Shown piece after piece: positions 19,554-28,017 of a stretch of 41,880 bases of DNA. Each line of letters begins with the position of its first letter. Position 1 is the stretch's first letter. Below the pieces are notes generated by a model that was given only the letters and a program-made list of their open reading frames with translations, searched no databases and was not told the DNA's origin. The translations under genes and the position numbers were made by a program. This DNA is from Candidatus Acidiferrales bacterium (GTDB lineage: Bacteria; Acidobacteriota; Terriglobia; Acidiferrales; UBA7541): the NCBI GenBank assembly GCA_030037335.1, contig JASHRN010000105.1, positions 1 to 41,880 of the forward strand, written 5' to 3'.

Positions 19554-20255
19554 TCAGGCCCAGGGTCCTTCCAATGCTTCGCGCGTCTCCTCGACGCCGA
19601 CGCGCCACATGTGGAGCATCTGCTCGTCAGGCTTCTGGTATACGCCGCCGTAATTGCCGTCGCCGATGTACGCTCGAACGCCACCAGCATCCATCATGCG
19701 CATGCGCGCGAGATCGATCATCGATTTTTGGCTGTCCGGCAGCTTGATACCGGGCAAACGCGTCCAGGGAAAGTTCTCCATCCAAGAAGCGTGCGACGCG
19801 ACGGCGTCAATCGTCGCCACTGCTGCTGCGGTTCTGGGCGCATTCCACCAGTTGTGCCATTTCACGATGATTCCGGGATGATCGTTCATCCATTCCTGCA
19901 GGATTGAACCGCCCGGGGTATTGCCGCCGTGGCCGTTTACGAACATGATGCGCTTGAATCCGGTGGTTGAAAGGCTATCGAGCATGTCCGTGAGGATGCG
20001 CTGGTAGGTTTCGAGGCGAAGGCTGATGGTTCCGGGGAACGCGCGAAAATAGGGCGTGATGCCATAACTGAGGACAGGGAAGACTGGCACGCCGAGAGGC
20101 TCAGCGGCTTCGCAAGCAACGCGCTCGGCAAGGATTGCGTCGACAGTCAAGCGCAGGTATCCGTGCTGCTCGGTGCTTCCCACGGGGATGACAGCGCGGC
20201 TGTCCTGCCGCAATTTCTCTTCAGCTTGCATCCAGTTCATATCAGAGATTTTCAT
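19554..20255 (-). CDS. Creatininase-family amidohydrolase
   Basis: A 233-residue protein with the metal-binding VGSTEQHG near residue 26 and the NGHGGN motif near residue 109, both diagnostic of the creatininase/FAPy-deformylase (CrtA/ArfB-like) fold. The family contains creatininase, mycofactocin MftE peptidase and formamide hydrolases, so the reaction is C-N hydrolysis but the substrate is open. No mycofactocin partners (MftA, MftC) are nearby, which argues against MftE. ATG at 20255 follows the MFS gene by 91 bases. Confidence 0.88.
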   Translation of the reverse strand: MKISDMNWMQAEEKLRQDSRAVIPVGSTEQHGYLRLTVDAILAERVACEAAEPLGVPVFPVLSYGITPYFRAFPGTISLRLETYQRILTDMLDSLSTTGFKRIMFVNGHGGNTPGGSILQEWMNDHPGIIVKWHNWWNAPRTAAAVATIDAVASHASWMENFPWTRLPGIKLPDSQKSMIDLARMRMMDAGGVRAYIGDGNYGGVYQKPDEQMLHMWRVGVEETREALEGPWA

Positions 20256-20346
20256 GTGTATCCCCGCGAAACTTTATGTCACGAGGGAAACCTGCGTCAA
20301 GATTGGCTGAGCGAGTTCGACCGGTCCAGAAAGCAACATGATGGGA

Positions 20347-21642
20347 TTACATGCCAGTGGTTATGGTTTCAAGTCCGTGCGCGGATGGGCCTCTTTCAAT
20401 GCGCCACAAGGCGAAGGCGATGATTACCGCGAGAACGGCGACTGCTGTGAACATGCAGAGTCCGGGGCGATAGCCTGCTGCATTTTGTGCACTGGCTAGC
20501 CAATGGTCGTTGGCCCAGCCGATCAGCAAATTGATGACGACGAGGCCGAGCTGCTGCACGGAGTCCAACATTCCATTTGCCAGGCCCAGACGCGATTTCT
20601 CGACGACGTAAACAAGAGCGGGCCACATGACGGCGGGAACCAGCGCGAACGCCACGCCCATCATGGCCAGCGGAATGACAGGGTCAATGTTTGTGAAGGC
20701 GAGCATGGGGAAAACCGGCACGATCAGCAATGAGCCGAACATCATCAGCAGAGATCTGCGCGCATAACGGTCGACGAGCAATCCAAAAATCGGCATGCCC
20801 ACGAGAGAGAAAAATGGCTCCATGCCAATGAGTAGTGCAGCGGATTGAGGAGAGAGGTTCCGCGCTTGAATCAGGAATTTCTGACCGAATGTCTCGAACG
20901 GGAAAATGCAACCATAGAACGTGAAGCATAGCGCGGCGATGAGCCAGAAGGACCGGTTGAACCGGAAGATTTCGCGGAAGGGAATCTTGGTAGTGCGGGC
21001 GCTGTGCCCCAGCGAGAATTTGCGTTCGCCGCGCGTATCGATCAGCCAGTAGAGCGCGGTTCCGAGCAGACACAATGCGCCAAATGCGACGCCGAGAAGC
21101 AGAGGCCATCGCCAGTATGTGTAGGCGTGAGTGGCCCAGGCCGGGGAAGTTTGAGCGCTGAGCGATCCTAGCCGCGCAGCTGAGCCGCGCAGACCATATG
21201 CCAGGCTCAGTTCATCGTGCCAGAACCAGCGCGCGACTCCGACGTTCGCGGTGAGCGCCAGCGCTTCGCCTCCCGAGCCCACGAACAAACGGCCGAGGAC
21301 CATAATGCCGAGCCTCGGGGTAAGCGCGGTGACCATAAGGCCGATGAAAATCAGAACGGCAAAAATGGAAAGCGACTTTCGAGTGCCAAGCCGATCGATG
21401 ATGACGCCGCAAACAAGCATCGCGACGATATTCGGAAGGCTGTAGACGGCTTGCAGCAAGCCGATGTCGGTGTTTGAAAAGTGGAGCTGACGACTTAGTA
21501 GTGGCGCGAGAGGACCTATATAGTCAAACGCATAGTAGCCGCCATAACAGGCGACGCCGATGATGATGAGAACAAGCCATCGTGTACCACGCGAGGGCGC
21601 TGGCTTTTCAATCGCGTGGGGTCTCGCTGGAACCTTCGACAT
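20347..21642 (-). CDS. MFS transporter
   Basis: A 431-residue inner-membrane protein with about 12 hydrophobic helices. A DRLGTRKSL motif A lies in the loop after helix 2, and a long charged central loop (IDTRGERKFSLGHSAR) separates the halves. The start ATG at 21642 has GGAGG at 21651-21655. It lies 24 bases after the glutaminase-like gene and is the only transporter of the unit, so it probably imports the compound or breakdown product handled by its neighbours. Substrate class is not recognisable. Confidence 0.9.
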   Translation of the reverse strand: MSKVPARPHAIEKPAPSRGTRWLVLIIIGVACYGGYYAFDYIGPLAPLLSRQLHFSNTDIGLLQAVYSLPNIVAMLVCGVIIDRLGTRKSLSIFAVLIFIGLMVTALTPRLGIMVLGRLFVGSGGEALALTANVGVARWFWHDELSLAYGLRGSAARLGSLSAQTSPAWATHAYTYWRWPLLLGVAFGALCLLGTALYWLIDTRGERKFSLGHSARTTKIPFREIFRFNRSFWLIAALCFTFYGCIFPFETFGQKFLIQARNLSPQSAALLIGMEPFFSLVGMPIFGLLVDRYARRSLLMMFGSLLIVPVFPMLAFTNIDPVIPLAMMGVAFALVPAVMWPALVYVVEKSRLGLANGMLDSVQQLGLVVINLLIGWANDHWLASAQNAAGYRPGLCMFTAVAVLAVIIAFALWRIERGPSAHGLETITTGM

Positions 21643-21666
21643 TCGCAGCGACCTCCTCTTGCACAG

Positions 21667-23760
21667 CTATAGGTGCGTGTGCGCCGATTTCGCGACGGCT
21701 TCGCGACTCGCCCATTTCTTCCAAATGGCTGGATCGGTGAGCATTTCCATGTAAACGCCGCCCACAACGGGCCGCGTTTGAAAGCCGGTTTGCGTACCAT
21801 CGACTGTCCAATACCAATCGCTCAGAGGGACGCGGGTTGGAGTGCGCTGAGCAAAATTGTACACGCCAGAGAATAAGTTGATGAAATCGGATTTTGAGGT
21901 TGCCAGCGCGGCGGACCACGATTCCCAATCGAGTTTGGTAAACGCAGCGCGATTGTCGAGAGGGAAACCAAAAGCTGTCGAGCGGCTGCGATAGAAGTTC
22001 AACTCTTCCTGAGCGAGACTCGGAGGAAATAAATGAAGATCGAGAACGCGATCCCATACGAGATTGTATTTTTGGCTCCAAGTGTCTGGCCGGTCGAAGG
22101 CCAGACGGGTGTGATCGCGGTCGCGCGCCATTTGCATCCATTTGACAGCGTACGCCTCAGCAGTTTGGCGAAAGTTCGCGCTCTCCTCCGTCTTACCTAG
22201 CATTTGTGCCAGCATCGCGTAACCGTCGAGCGCCTCGATTGCTTTCAAGGAAAGATTCGCATTGTGGCTGAGCAGGCCGGTGAAATCATCCGTGCAAAGC
22301 TGGTCACCCGGATCGAGCCCGTTCGCTTTCAAGTAATCAGCCCATTTGTTCAACAATGGCCAATAGCGCGATGCAAATTCCGCATTGCCTTCCGCCTTCG
22401 CAATTCCGGCAATCATCAAAAGCATATTCCCCGTTTCTTCCACGGGCATGCTTTCCATTCGGGCAGGATTGCGGCCGTTGTCCAAAGGATATGTGCCGAG
22501 ATCATGCGGCGCCCAGGAATAAGGCCACTGTCCCGATTGTGCATAATCGAGCAGGGGAACGAGCGAGTATTCGAGCAACCTCGGATTAACGAGCAAGAAG
22601 AGCGGCGATTCTGGATAAATGACGTCGGCTGTTTGGGCGCAGCCGCAACTGGATATTTCTTTCAAAAACATAAGCGGATTGCCATTGGGGTCGATGGCAA
22701 GCTTATTCGCAGCAAAAGCCTGGCGATAAGCGAGCGCGGCCACTTCGGCATAATGCTCGCCTCCGACACGCGCGAGATCAGCCACTAATTCCGCGTCGAA
22801 TTTCTGGCTCGCCGCGGTTAGCGAGGCATAGTCTCGCTCCGCGTTTTGCAGCAGGTCACCTGCGGAAACGCCGTTGTGCTGCCAGAAGGGGCGAAGTTGC
22901 TTTCCGAAATACTCGACAGGAGAAATTTCGTCATAGGCGAGGATTAAATGGCGCGAAATGCTTTGGACGCCGACGGTCCTCAGCGAGAATGCGAAAGCGA
23001 TGACGGGCCAGTTGTCGCTGGCGGCGCGGGGCATGTGAGTGTCGATGGGCGAGTTGAGATGACCATTCGACGTGAATTCGTCGATCGCTTTTTCTTCGGA
23101 TAGAACGGTGCTCTGCGGTGATTCATCGACCGGAGCCGCAACATAGAGATAGCCCCAGTCGATGCGAGTGTTGTCTCCTGCACGGGCCAGAATTGGCTGT
23201 GTGGCGCTTCCCATCCGCAGCACATGCAAGCCCGGCACGGTTTCGCTTTCCCAAGTTACAGTTTCGTCTGGGGTATTCACGACGAGTTCGGCAGAATTAT
23301 CGAAATAAATTTGGACGCGATGCTGCTTCGCATCGAGTGAATGAATTTCCCAGGTCAAGTAAGTGACCGGTCTGCTGAGGATGTCAATTTCTCGTGGAAG
23401 GTCCGGAGTAAGAAAAGTGAGCGTAACGAAAATGTCGCCTGCCTGAAACTCATAGACGGTTCGCGTTGGAAATACGTGGAGGCTGACCTGTTGAGCTGGC
23501 GTCACATCTTTGGGTTCGTCGCCCATGATGCGGTACGGCGTCCCGTCGACGCGCACCATGCTTTGTAGGGTCATGCGCGTGCCGGTCCAATGACGCGTGG
23601 CGTCATAGGTCAGATGGTCAGCGAACGACCAGATGCTGAAGTACGGATCAACAGTTACCAGAGGAACCGCCGGCGGACGAAACGCGGTCTGGAGCGTTTG
23701 CGCCTTAGCTGTTCCAGTAAGCGCCAGAAGCACTAAAAGAGCAATGGATTTGAGTTTCAT
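21667..23760 (-). CDS. Secreted DUF4965/GtaA-like glutaminase-family protein
   Basis: 697 residues, matching the usual length of the glutaminase A (GtaA)/DUF4965-DUF5127-DUF1793 family. It has a signal peptide cleaved near TAKAQ and an N-terminal beta domain beginning RPPAVPLVTVDPYFSIWS. The central and C-terminal alpha/alpha-barrel region carries typical strings: CGCAQTADVIYPESPLFLL, WPYSWAPHDLGTYPLDNGR, MPVEETGNMLLMIAGIA and LSHNANLSLKAIEALDGYA. The fungal prototype is a secreted glutaminase; for bacterial members the substrate is generally unproven. ATG at 23760 has CGGAG five bases upstream. First gene of the leftward unit, so an extracellular first step is likely. Confidence 0.9.
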   Translation of the reverse strand: MKLKSIALLVLLALTGTAKAQTLQTAFRPPAVPLVTVDPYFSIWSFADHLTYDATRHWTGTRMTLQSMVRVDGTPYRIMGDEPKDVTPAQQVSLHVFPTRTVYEFQAGDIFVTLTFLTPDLPREIDILSRPVTYLTWEIHSLDAKQHRVQIYFDNSAELVVNTPDETVTWESETVPGLHVLRMGSATQPILARAGDNTRIDWGYLYVAAPVDESPQSTVLSEEKAIDEFTSNGHLNSPIDTHMPRAASDNWPVIAFAFSLRTVGVQSISRHLILAYDEISPVEYFGKQLRPFWQHNGVSAGDLLQNAERDYASLTAASQKFDAELVADLARVGGEHYAEVAALAYRQAFAANKLAIDPNGNPLMFLKEISSCGCAQTADVIYPESPLFLLVNPRLLEYSLVPLLDYAQSGQWPYSWAPHDLGTYPLDNGRNPARMESMPVEETGNMLLMIAGIAKAEGNAEFASRYWPLLNKWADYLKANGLDPGDQLCTDDFTGLLSHNANLSLKAIEALDGYAMLAQMLGKTEESANFRQTAEAYAVKWMQMARDRDHTRLAFDRPDTWSQKYNLVWDRVLDLHLFPPSLAQEELNFYRSRSTAFGFPLDNRAAFTKLDWESWSAALATSKSDFINLFSGVYNFAQRTPTRVPLSDWYWTVDGTQTGFQTRPVVGGVYMEMLTDPAIWKKWASREAVAKSAHTHL

Positions 23761-23930
23761 CAGGCTCCGTTCCCGTGAGGAAAGAATTCGTTCATCGTCT
23801 CGATTGCAGCTTCAAATGAGCGGCATTGTATTACAGGAACGCGAAGTTCAGTGGACGGCTGCTGCTTGAATCATTATGATTTGGCCTCGAAAGAAGGCAG
23901 AAGGTGGCATCGAAGCCGGAATGGAGCGCT

Positions 23931-24323
23931 ATGAAGGAGAAAAAAGCAGTTTCTGCGAAGGCTGGCGGATTTGGCCGCCGCGAATTTGGCCAGCGTGCGG
24001 CTCTCGCGTTGACCGGAGCGGCGCTTGCAGGTACGCACTTCTCCGGATTCGCGCACGCATCCGCGATCACCTCAGCCTCTGGTTTGGCTGATCAGCAAGA
24101 GGACACGCAGGGACTGTCGTCGAAAGCGCAGGCGGAAATTGAGGCCAAACTTCAGCATATTTTTGCGACGTATGGGTCGCGTCTGAACGACGATCAGCGA
24201 AAACTGCTGCGACGCACAGTGACTTATCACGTCAGAATGCTGGAGGCGGTGCGCCCGATTGCTGTGGCGAATGGCGATCCGCCGGCTACGGTATTGAAAT
24301 TAGTGGGGCGAAAAACTCCGTAA
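23931..24323 (+). CDS. Small Tat-signal protein of unknown function
   Basis: 130 residues from ATG 23931, with GGAG at 23923-23926. An in-frame GTG at 23904 would add nine residues. The N-terminus has a twin-arginine motif (GRREFGQRAALAL) and a hydrophobic core ending near HASA, so it is probably exported folded. The mature part is about 90 residues and mostly helical (SSKAQAEIEAKLQHIF, DQRKLLRRTVTYHVRML) with no family I can name. It is followed 74 bases later by an amidase gene. Such small Tat proteins can be partners of a co-encoded enzyme, but that is inference. Confidence 0.75.
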   Translation: MKEKKAVSAKAGGFGRREFGQRAALALTGAALAGTHFSGFAHASAITSASGLADQQEDTQGLSSKAQAEIEAKLQHIFATYGSRLNDDQRKLLRRTVTYHVRMLEAVRPIAVANGDPPATVLKLVGRKTP

Positions 24324-24397
24324 GAGATGAAAGAAGCGGGCCAAATCTCGAGCCAATCGTGAGGGCCTGCAAAAGATTCGAGGAGGCAGGGGTGAAC

Positions 24398-25843
24398 ATG
24401 CTCAGCGAAGACGTCCTATATCTTTCCACGCGTGAGCTAGCCGAGCAGATTCGCTCGCGGAAAATTTCGCCCGTGGAACTCGCGGAGAGCTATCTGGAAA
24501 GAAGCAAACGCCTCGGGCCGAAGTTCAACGCTTATGTGACGCTCACCGAGGAGCTGGCGCTGGAGCAGGCGCGCACTGCGGAAAAGGAAATTTCGCACGG
24601 CCACTATCGCGGACTGCTGCATGGGATTCCTTATGCAGCGAAGGATTTGCTGGCGGTGAAAGGATACAAGACGACCTGGGGCGCGCGTCCCTACGCCGAT
24701 CAGTCGTTTGATTACAACGCCACGGTGATTGAACGGCTCAGCAATGCTGGCGCGATATTGATTGGAAAAGCGGCAATGATTGAACTGGCGGGAGGTCTCG
24801 GTTACGAAGGAGCGGAGGCATCTCTCACCGGGCCATGCAAGAATCCGTGGAATACGGATTACTGGACGTGCGGTTCGTCGAGCGGATCCGGCGCAATTGT
24901 CGCGGCGGGGCTTGCCAATTTTGCGCTGGGCTCTGATACCCGCGGATCGATCATTTGCCCCTCGACACTCTGCGGAATATCGGGCATGCGGCCGAGTTTC
25001 GGACGCGTCAGCCGATTCGGCGTGATGGCTATTGCGTGGTCAATGGATAAAATCGGGCCAATGGCGCGCACGGCTGATTCCTGCGGGCTCGTGTTGTCGG
25101 TGATTGCCGGGAATGACCCGAAGGATCACGATTCTCTGCGTCCCGCGCTGGCGTCTTTTGATTATGAAGAGGCGGCGAATGAATCCAGGCCGCTGCGCAT
25201 TGGGCGATTGACGAATGTTTTTCCGAATGCCGATCCAGTCCTTCATTCTGCCGTAGATGACGCCTTAAAGGTGCTCGAACAAAATGGCGCTGAGGTTTCC
25301 GATGCGCAACTGCCGGATGGGCCGTATGAGGAAACCGGCGAACTGGTGATCCTTATCGAAGCGGCTTCGGCATTTTCTGGCCTGATTCAAAGCGGGCGCT
25401 GCGCGCAGCTGGAGGATGCGCTGGGGCAAGTGAATGGTTATGCGAGTTTGGAGTTTTCTGCTTCGGATTTGCTGCAGATTCAGCGAGTGCGGGTGTTTTT
25501 GCAGGAAAAGATTGACGCTCTCTTTGACCGCTTCGACGTGATCGCAGCGCCTGGCGAAGACACCATCTCGATTCCTTTGAAGCCGCCACCGAGATCGAAA
25601 CAGCCCGAGAAAAATCGCCCACGACGCCAGCGCAGCAAGCCCGACAGCATTCAGCCTGATGCGATCTCAAGCCTGTGCGGTCTGCCGGCGGTCACCGTGC
25701 CGTGCCAATTCACGAAAGATGGCTTTCCGGTTGGTATTCAGTTCATGGGACGTGCGCTCAATGATGATCGAGTGATCGCCGCGGCGAATTTATTTCAGGC
25801 GCACACGGACTGGCACACAAGGCATCCAAACCTGAGTGCATGA
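24398..25843 (+). CDS. Amidase signature-family enzyme
   Basis: About 481 residues. Start is ATG 24398, or GTG 24392, which has better spacing to AGGAGG at 24381-24386. The Ser-cisSer-Lys triad of the amidase signature family is complete: Lys in YAAKDLLAVK, cis-Ser in CGSSSGSGA, nucleophile Ser in SDTRGSIICPSTLCG. A GatA-like C-terminus (GLPAVTVPCQFTKDGFPVGIQFMG) is present. An unusual basic Pro/Arg/Lys/Gln-rich insert (about PPPRSKQPEKNRPRRQRS) interrupts the region before it. No GatB/GatC nearby, so a stand-alone amidase is more likely than tRNA amidotransferase. No signal peptide. Confidence 0.9.
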   Translation: MLSEDVLYLSTRELAEQIRSRKISPVELAESYLERSKRLGPKFNAYVTLTEELALEQARTAEKEISHGHYRGLLHGIPYAAKDLLAVKGYKTTWGARPYADQSFDYNATVIERLSNAGAILIGKAAMIELAGGLGYEGAEASLTGPCKNPWNTDYWTCGSSSGSGAIVAAGLANFALGSDTRGSIICPSTLCGISGMRPSFGRVSRFGVMAIAWSMDKIGPMARTADSCGLVLSVIAGNDPKDHDSLRPALASFDYEEAANESRPLRIGRLTNVFPNADPVLHSAVDDALKVLEQNGAEVSDAQLPDGPYEETGELVILIEAASAFSGLIQSGRCAQLEDALGQVNGYASLEFSASDLLQIQRVRVFLQEKIDALFDRFDVIAAPGEDTISIPLKPPPRSKQPEKNRPRRQRSKPDSIQPDAISSLCGLPAVTVPCQFTKDGFPVGIQFMGRALNDDRVIAAANLFQAHTDWHTRHPNLSA

Positions 25844-25855
25844 GCCAGCGCGAGA

Positions 25856-27580
25856 TCAATAAATCCAGCTCATGGCCGCACCTTTCGGAGCGGTTTTCTG
25901 CATCCACTCCGCTTCCTTGGGGAAAATGCGCTGATCCCAAGTGAGGCCGCCGACGCCGGGTGGATCGATCGGCCCTCCGGTGTAGCAGTGCGGCTGTTTT
26001 TCGCCGTATTCGAAATCTCCGGCGTAGTAAGGATAGTTGGTCTTCTCGAGAAAATCCTGAAGCAGGGAAACAGCATTGTTCAGGTAAAAAGTGTCCATGG
26101 TTCCGACGGTGAAGTGCAATTTGCCGACAAGTCCTGGGCCTAGTGTTTTCCAGTTTGTGCGCAGGATGTAGCTCAGATCGTAGTGCTCCTTCCAATAGTC
26201 GGCGACAGTGTGGTCGATATCGCCGGTCATCGGGTCGATGATGGGCTTGGGATAACCGTCGTCGCCAACGGGACTGAAGACCGCCTGCCAGATGTCAAAC
26301 TGATCGCCGGAGCGGCTGTGCGTACCCAGGACAAGTTCGCGGCGCGTCTCGCCTTCCATTGTATTCAGGACAAGGCCATCGGTGGTGCGCATCATCGGGC
26401 GCGCAACTCGCGCGAACGGCCCTTCGACGAAGAACGCGTTTTTGTCTTCGTAGAGGTTCACCGATTGGTACGCGCGAAAATCCACGGGATCGGGACACGC
26501 GGTCCATGCGCCATTGTAGAAGCTCGGATAAAAAACTTGAGAAGCGAGCGTTTCCCAGCCGCCCGTTGAACCGCCGTAAACCGCGCGCGCCCATCCCTGA
26601 CCGATGCCGCGGAAGCGTTTCTCAATCTCCGGAATCAGCTCTTTCGTGATGGCATCGCCATAAGGGCCGTCGTTCGCGGAATTCACAGCATAGGAGTCAT
26701 CAAAATATGGGGTGGGATGCTGGATGCTGAGAACGAGGAAGTGCGGCAGGCGGCCGGAAGTCCAATCCTGATAGAACTTGTATTCATATTCCGCTACCGT
26801 TCGCACGTGGCCGGTCATGTCGGGCGAAGGGGGCTCGGTGCGAAACGGCATGGGCCCCTCCCAATCGCTCGGGAAATGGCCTTGATAGACCATCAGCGGA
26901 TAGTGCGCGTGGGGATGGTCACTGAAGCCGGCAGGCAAGAGCACGATTCCCGTGATGTAAGTTGGCGTGCCGAAGAATTTTGTCAGGACCGCGCTCTGAA
27001 TACGGACGTGTTTTATCCATTGGGTGTCTTGCGGCTGTTTGATGGGAGGCATCACTTCGGTGAGCTCCACGTGAATCACATTGTCGGAGTTCGGATCCAC
27101 ATGAACACGCTGAACAGCACTGTAGAGATTGCCAGGCTTGGAGTTCCAGTGCTGGCCTTCGCCCTTGTCCGGCGGCAGCTCGACTGTGTGGCCGTTGGAG
27201 AGGTGATAGGTTTGATAGATATTGAGCACGGCTTGGACGTAATAATCGCCCGGGGGCACATGTGAGAGGCTGTCGAGCGGCTAGCCAAGCACCGAGGCAT
27301 CAATCGTGGCAGGCGTTTCGGGTGCCCAGTCGTTGACGTCCGAGCCAAACATCTGCGCGGCATCGAGCGCGGTATAGCCCGACTGAAAGCGAGGTTCGGG
27401 GTTGTCCGTGGTCGCTAGCACGAGCACAATGTGGCCCGTGAGCGGCGCAGCGCTGCGGACGCTGGGAAAAGAAATCTGGAAGCGCAATTTACTTGATGAC
27501 TGCCCCCGAGCGGTCTGCACGATGAAGACTGTTAGTAACAAAACCGCGAACAGAATTGATCGATCTCGTCGCAAATGCAT
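25856..27580 (-). pseudogene. Secreted esterase-like alpha/beta hydrolase with in-frame amber stop
   Basis: ATG 27580-27578 with a GGAGG-type site opens a signal peptide (MHLRRDRSILFAVLLL to ARGQS). The frame meets TAG at 27283-27281 after DASVLG, then continues in the same frame with PLDSLSHVPPGDYYVQAVLN to the stop at 25856. The reading frame is unchanged, so one substitution (for example TAC to TAG) explains it. The rest is intact: nucleophile elbow GGSTGG in VYGGSTGGWETLASQ and typical family strings such as GEGQHWN. This is the 'putative esterase' type common in Acidobacteriota. It may be a recent pseudogene, a read-through site or a base error. It converges on the amidase gene with a 12-base gap. 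Confidence 0.8.
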
Positions 27581-27748
27581 CGAGAGCCTCCGCCTATAAC
27601 TCGCGAGTGTTAGGTCGAGCGGGCGAATCATACTCGCATTTGGGACGTTCCGAACAGCGCTTTACGGTAGGATACGACGACCCTTGGAAATTGAGCCAAC
27701 TTCGGTTGCCAAAAAGCACCGATGAATCACATTCTTCAGAGCATAAGT

Positions 27749-27770
27749 AACACTTTCGCAACAAAGTGTT
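27749..27770. repeat. Perfect 8-bp inverted repeat AACACTTT / AAAGTGTT
   Basis: Arms at 27749-27756 and 27763-27770 with a six-base spacer, followed by GTTTTC. No gene ends just upstream on the plus strand, so an operator-type site is as likely as a terminator. Confidence 0.55.
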
Positions 27771-27823
27771 GTTTTCTGATTGTCAGAGTTGTGCTGCCCC
27801 GGTACGTTCTTAGGGGCCGAATC

Positions 27824-27878
27824 CCGCGATTTCATATGGTTTGACGGTCGGGTCACGACCGGTTCAACTGAATCGCGG
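27824..27878. repeat. Nested imperfect palindrome, 55 bases
   Basis: Outer arms CCGCGATT (27824-27831) and AATCGCGG (27871-27878), extendable by TCA/TGA with one bulge. Inner arms TTGA-CGGTCG and CGACCG-GT-TCAA enclose a five-base loop. As RNA or single-stranded DNA it could fold into one long hairpin. It lies 140 bases before the 913-residue protein's start. Confidence 0.6.
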
Positions 27879-28017
27879 CGGGCTGCCGAGGCTTGGGATC
27901 ATTCGCAAAACGTCCGGTCATTGTTGACGAGCGGCATCTGATCTCGTTTGCGTTGGATCCGGCGACGCTCACTCACTGGATTTCCGATTATTTTACTTGC
28001 ATAGGGACTGATTCCGG

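Larger units (their letters stand above)
27581..28017. other. Divergent intergenic region with palindromes
   Basis: About 440 bases between the leftward esterase and the rightward 913-residue protein. It must hold both promoters. Two inverted repeats (27749-27770 and 27824-27878) are listed separately. I found no gene and no confident -35/-10 pair. Confidence 0.55.

Noticed and set aside
19554-20255. Mycofactocin MftE
   Set aside because: Same fold, but the mycofactocin genes (MftA, MftB, MftC) are absent and the neighbours are an SDR, an MFS transporter and a deacylase-like gene.
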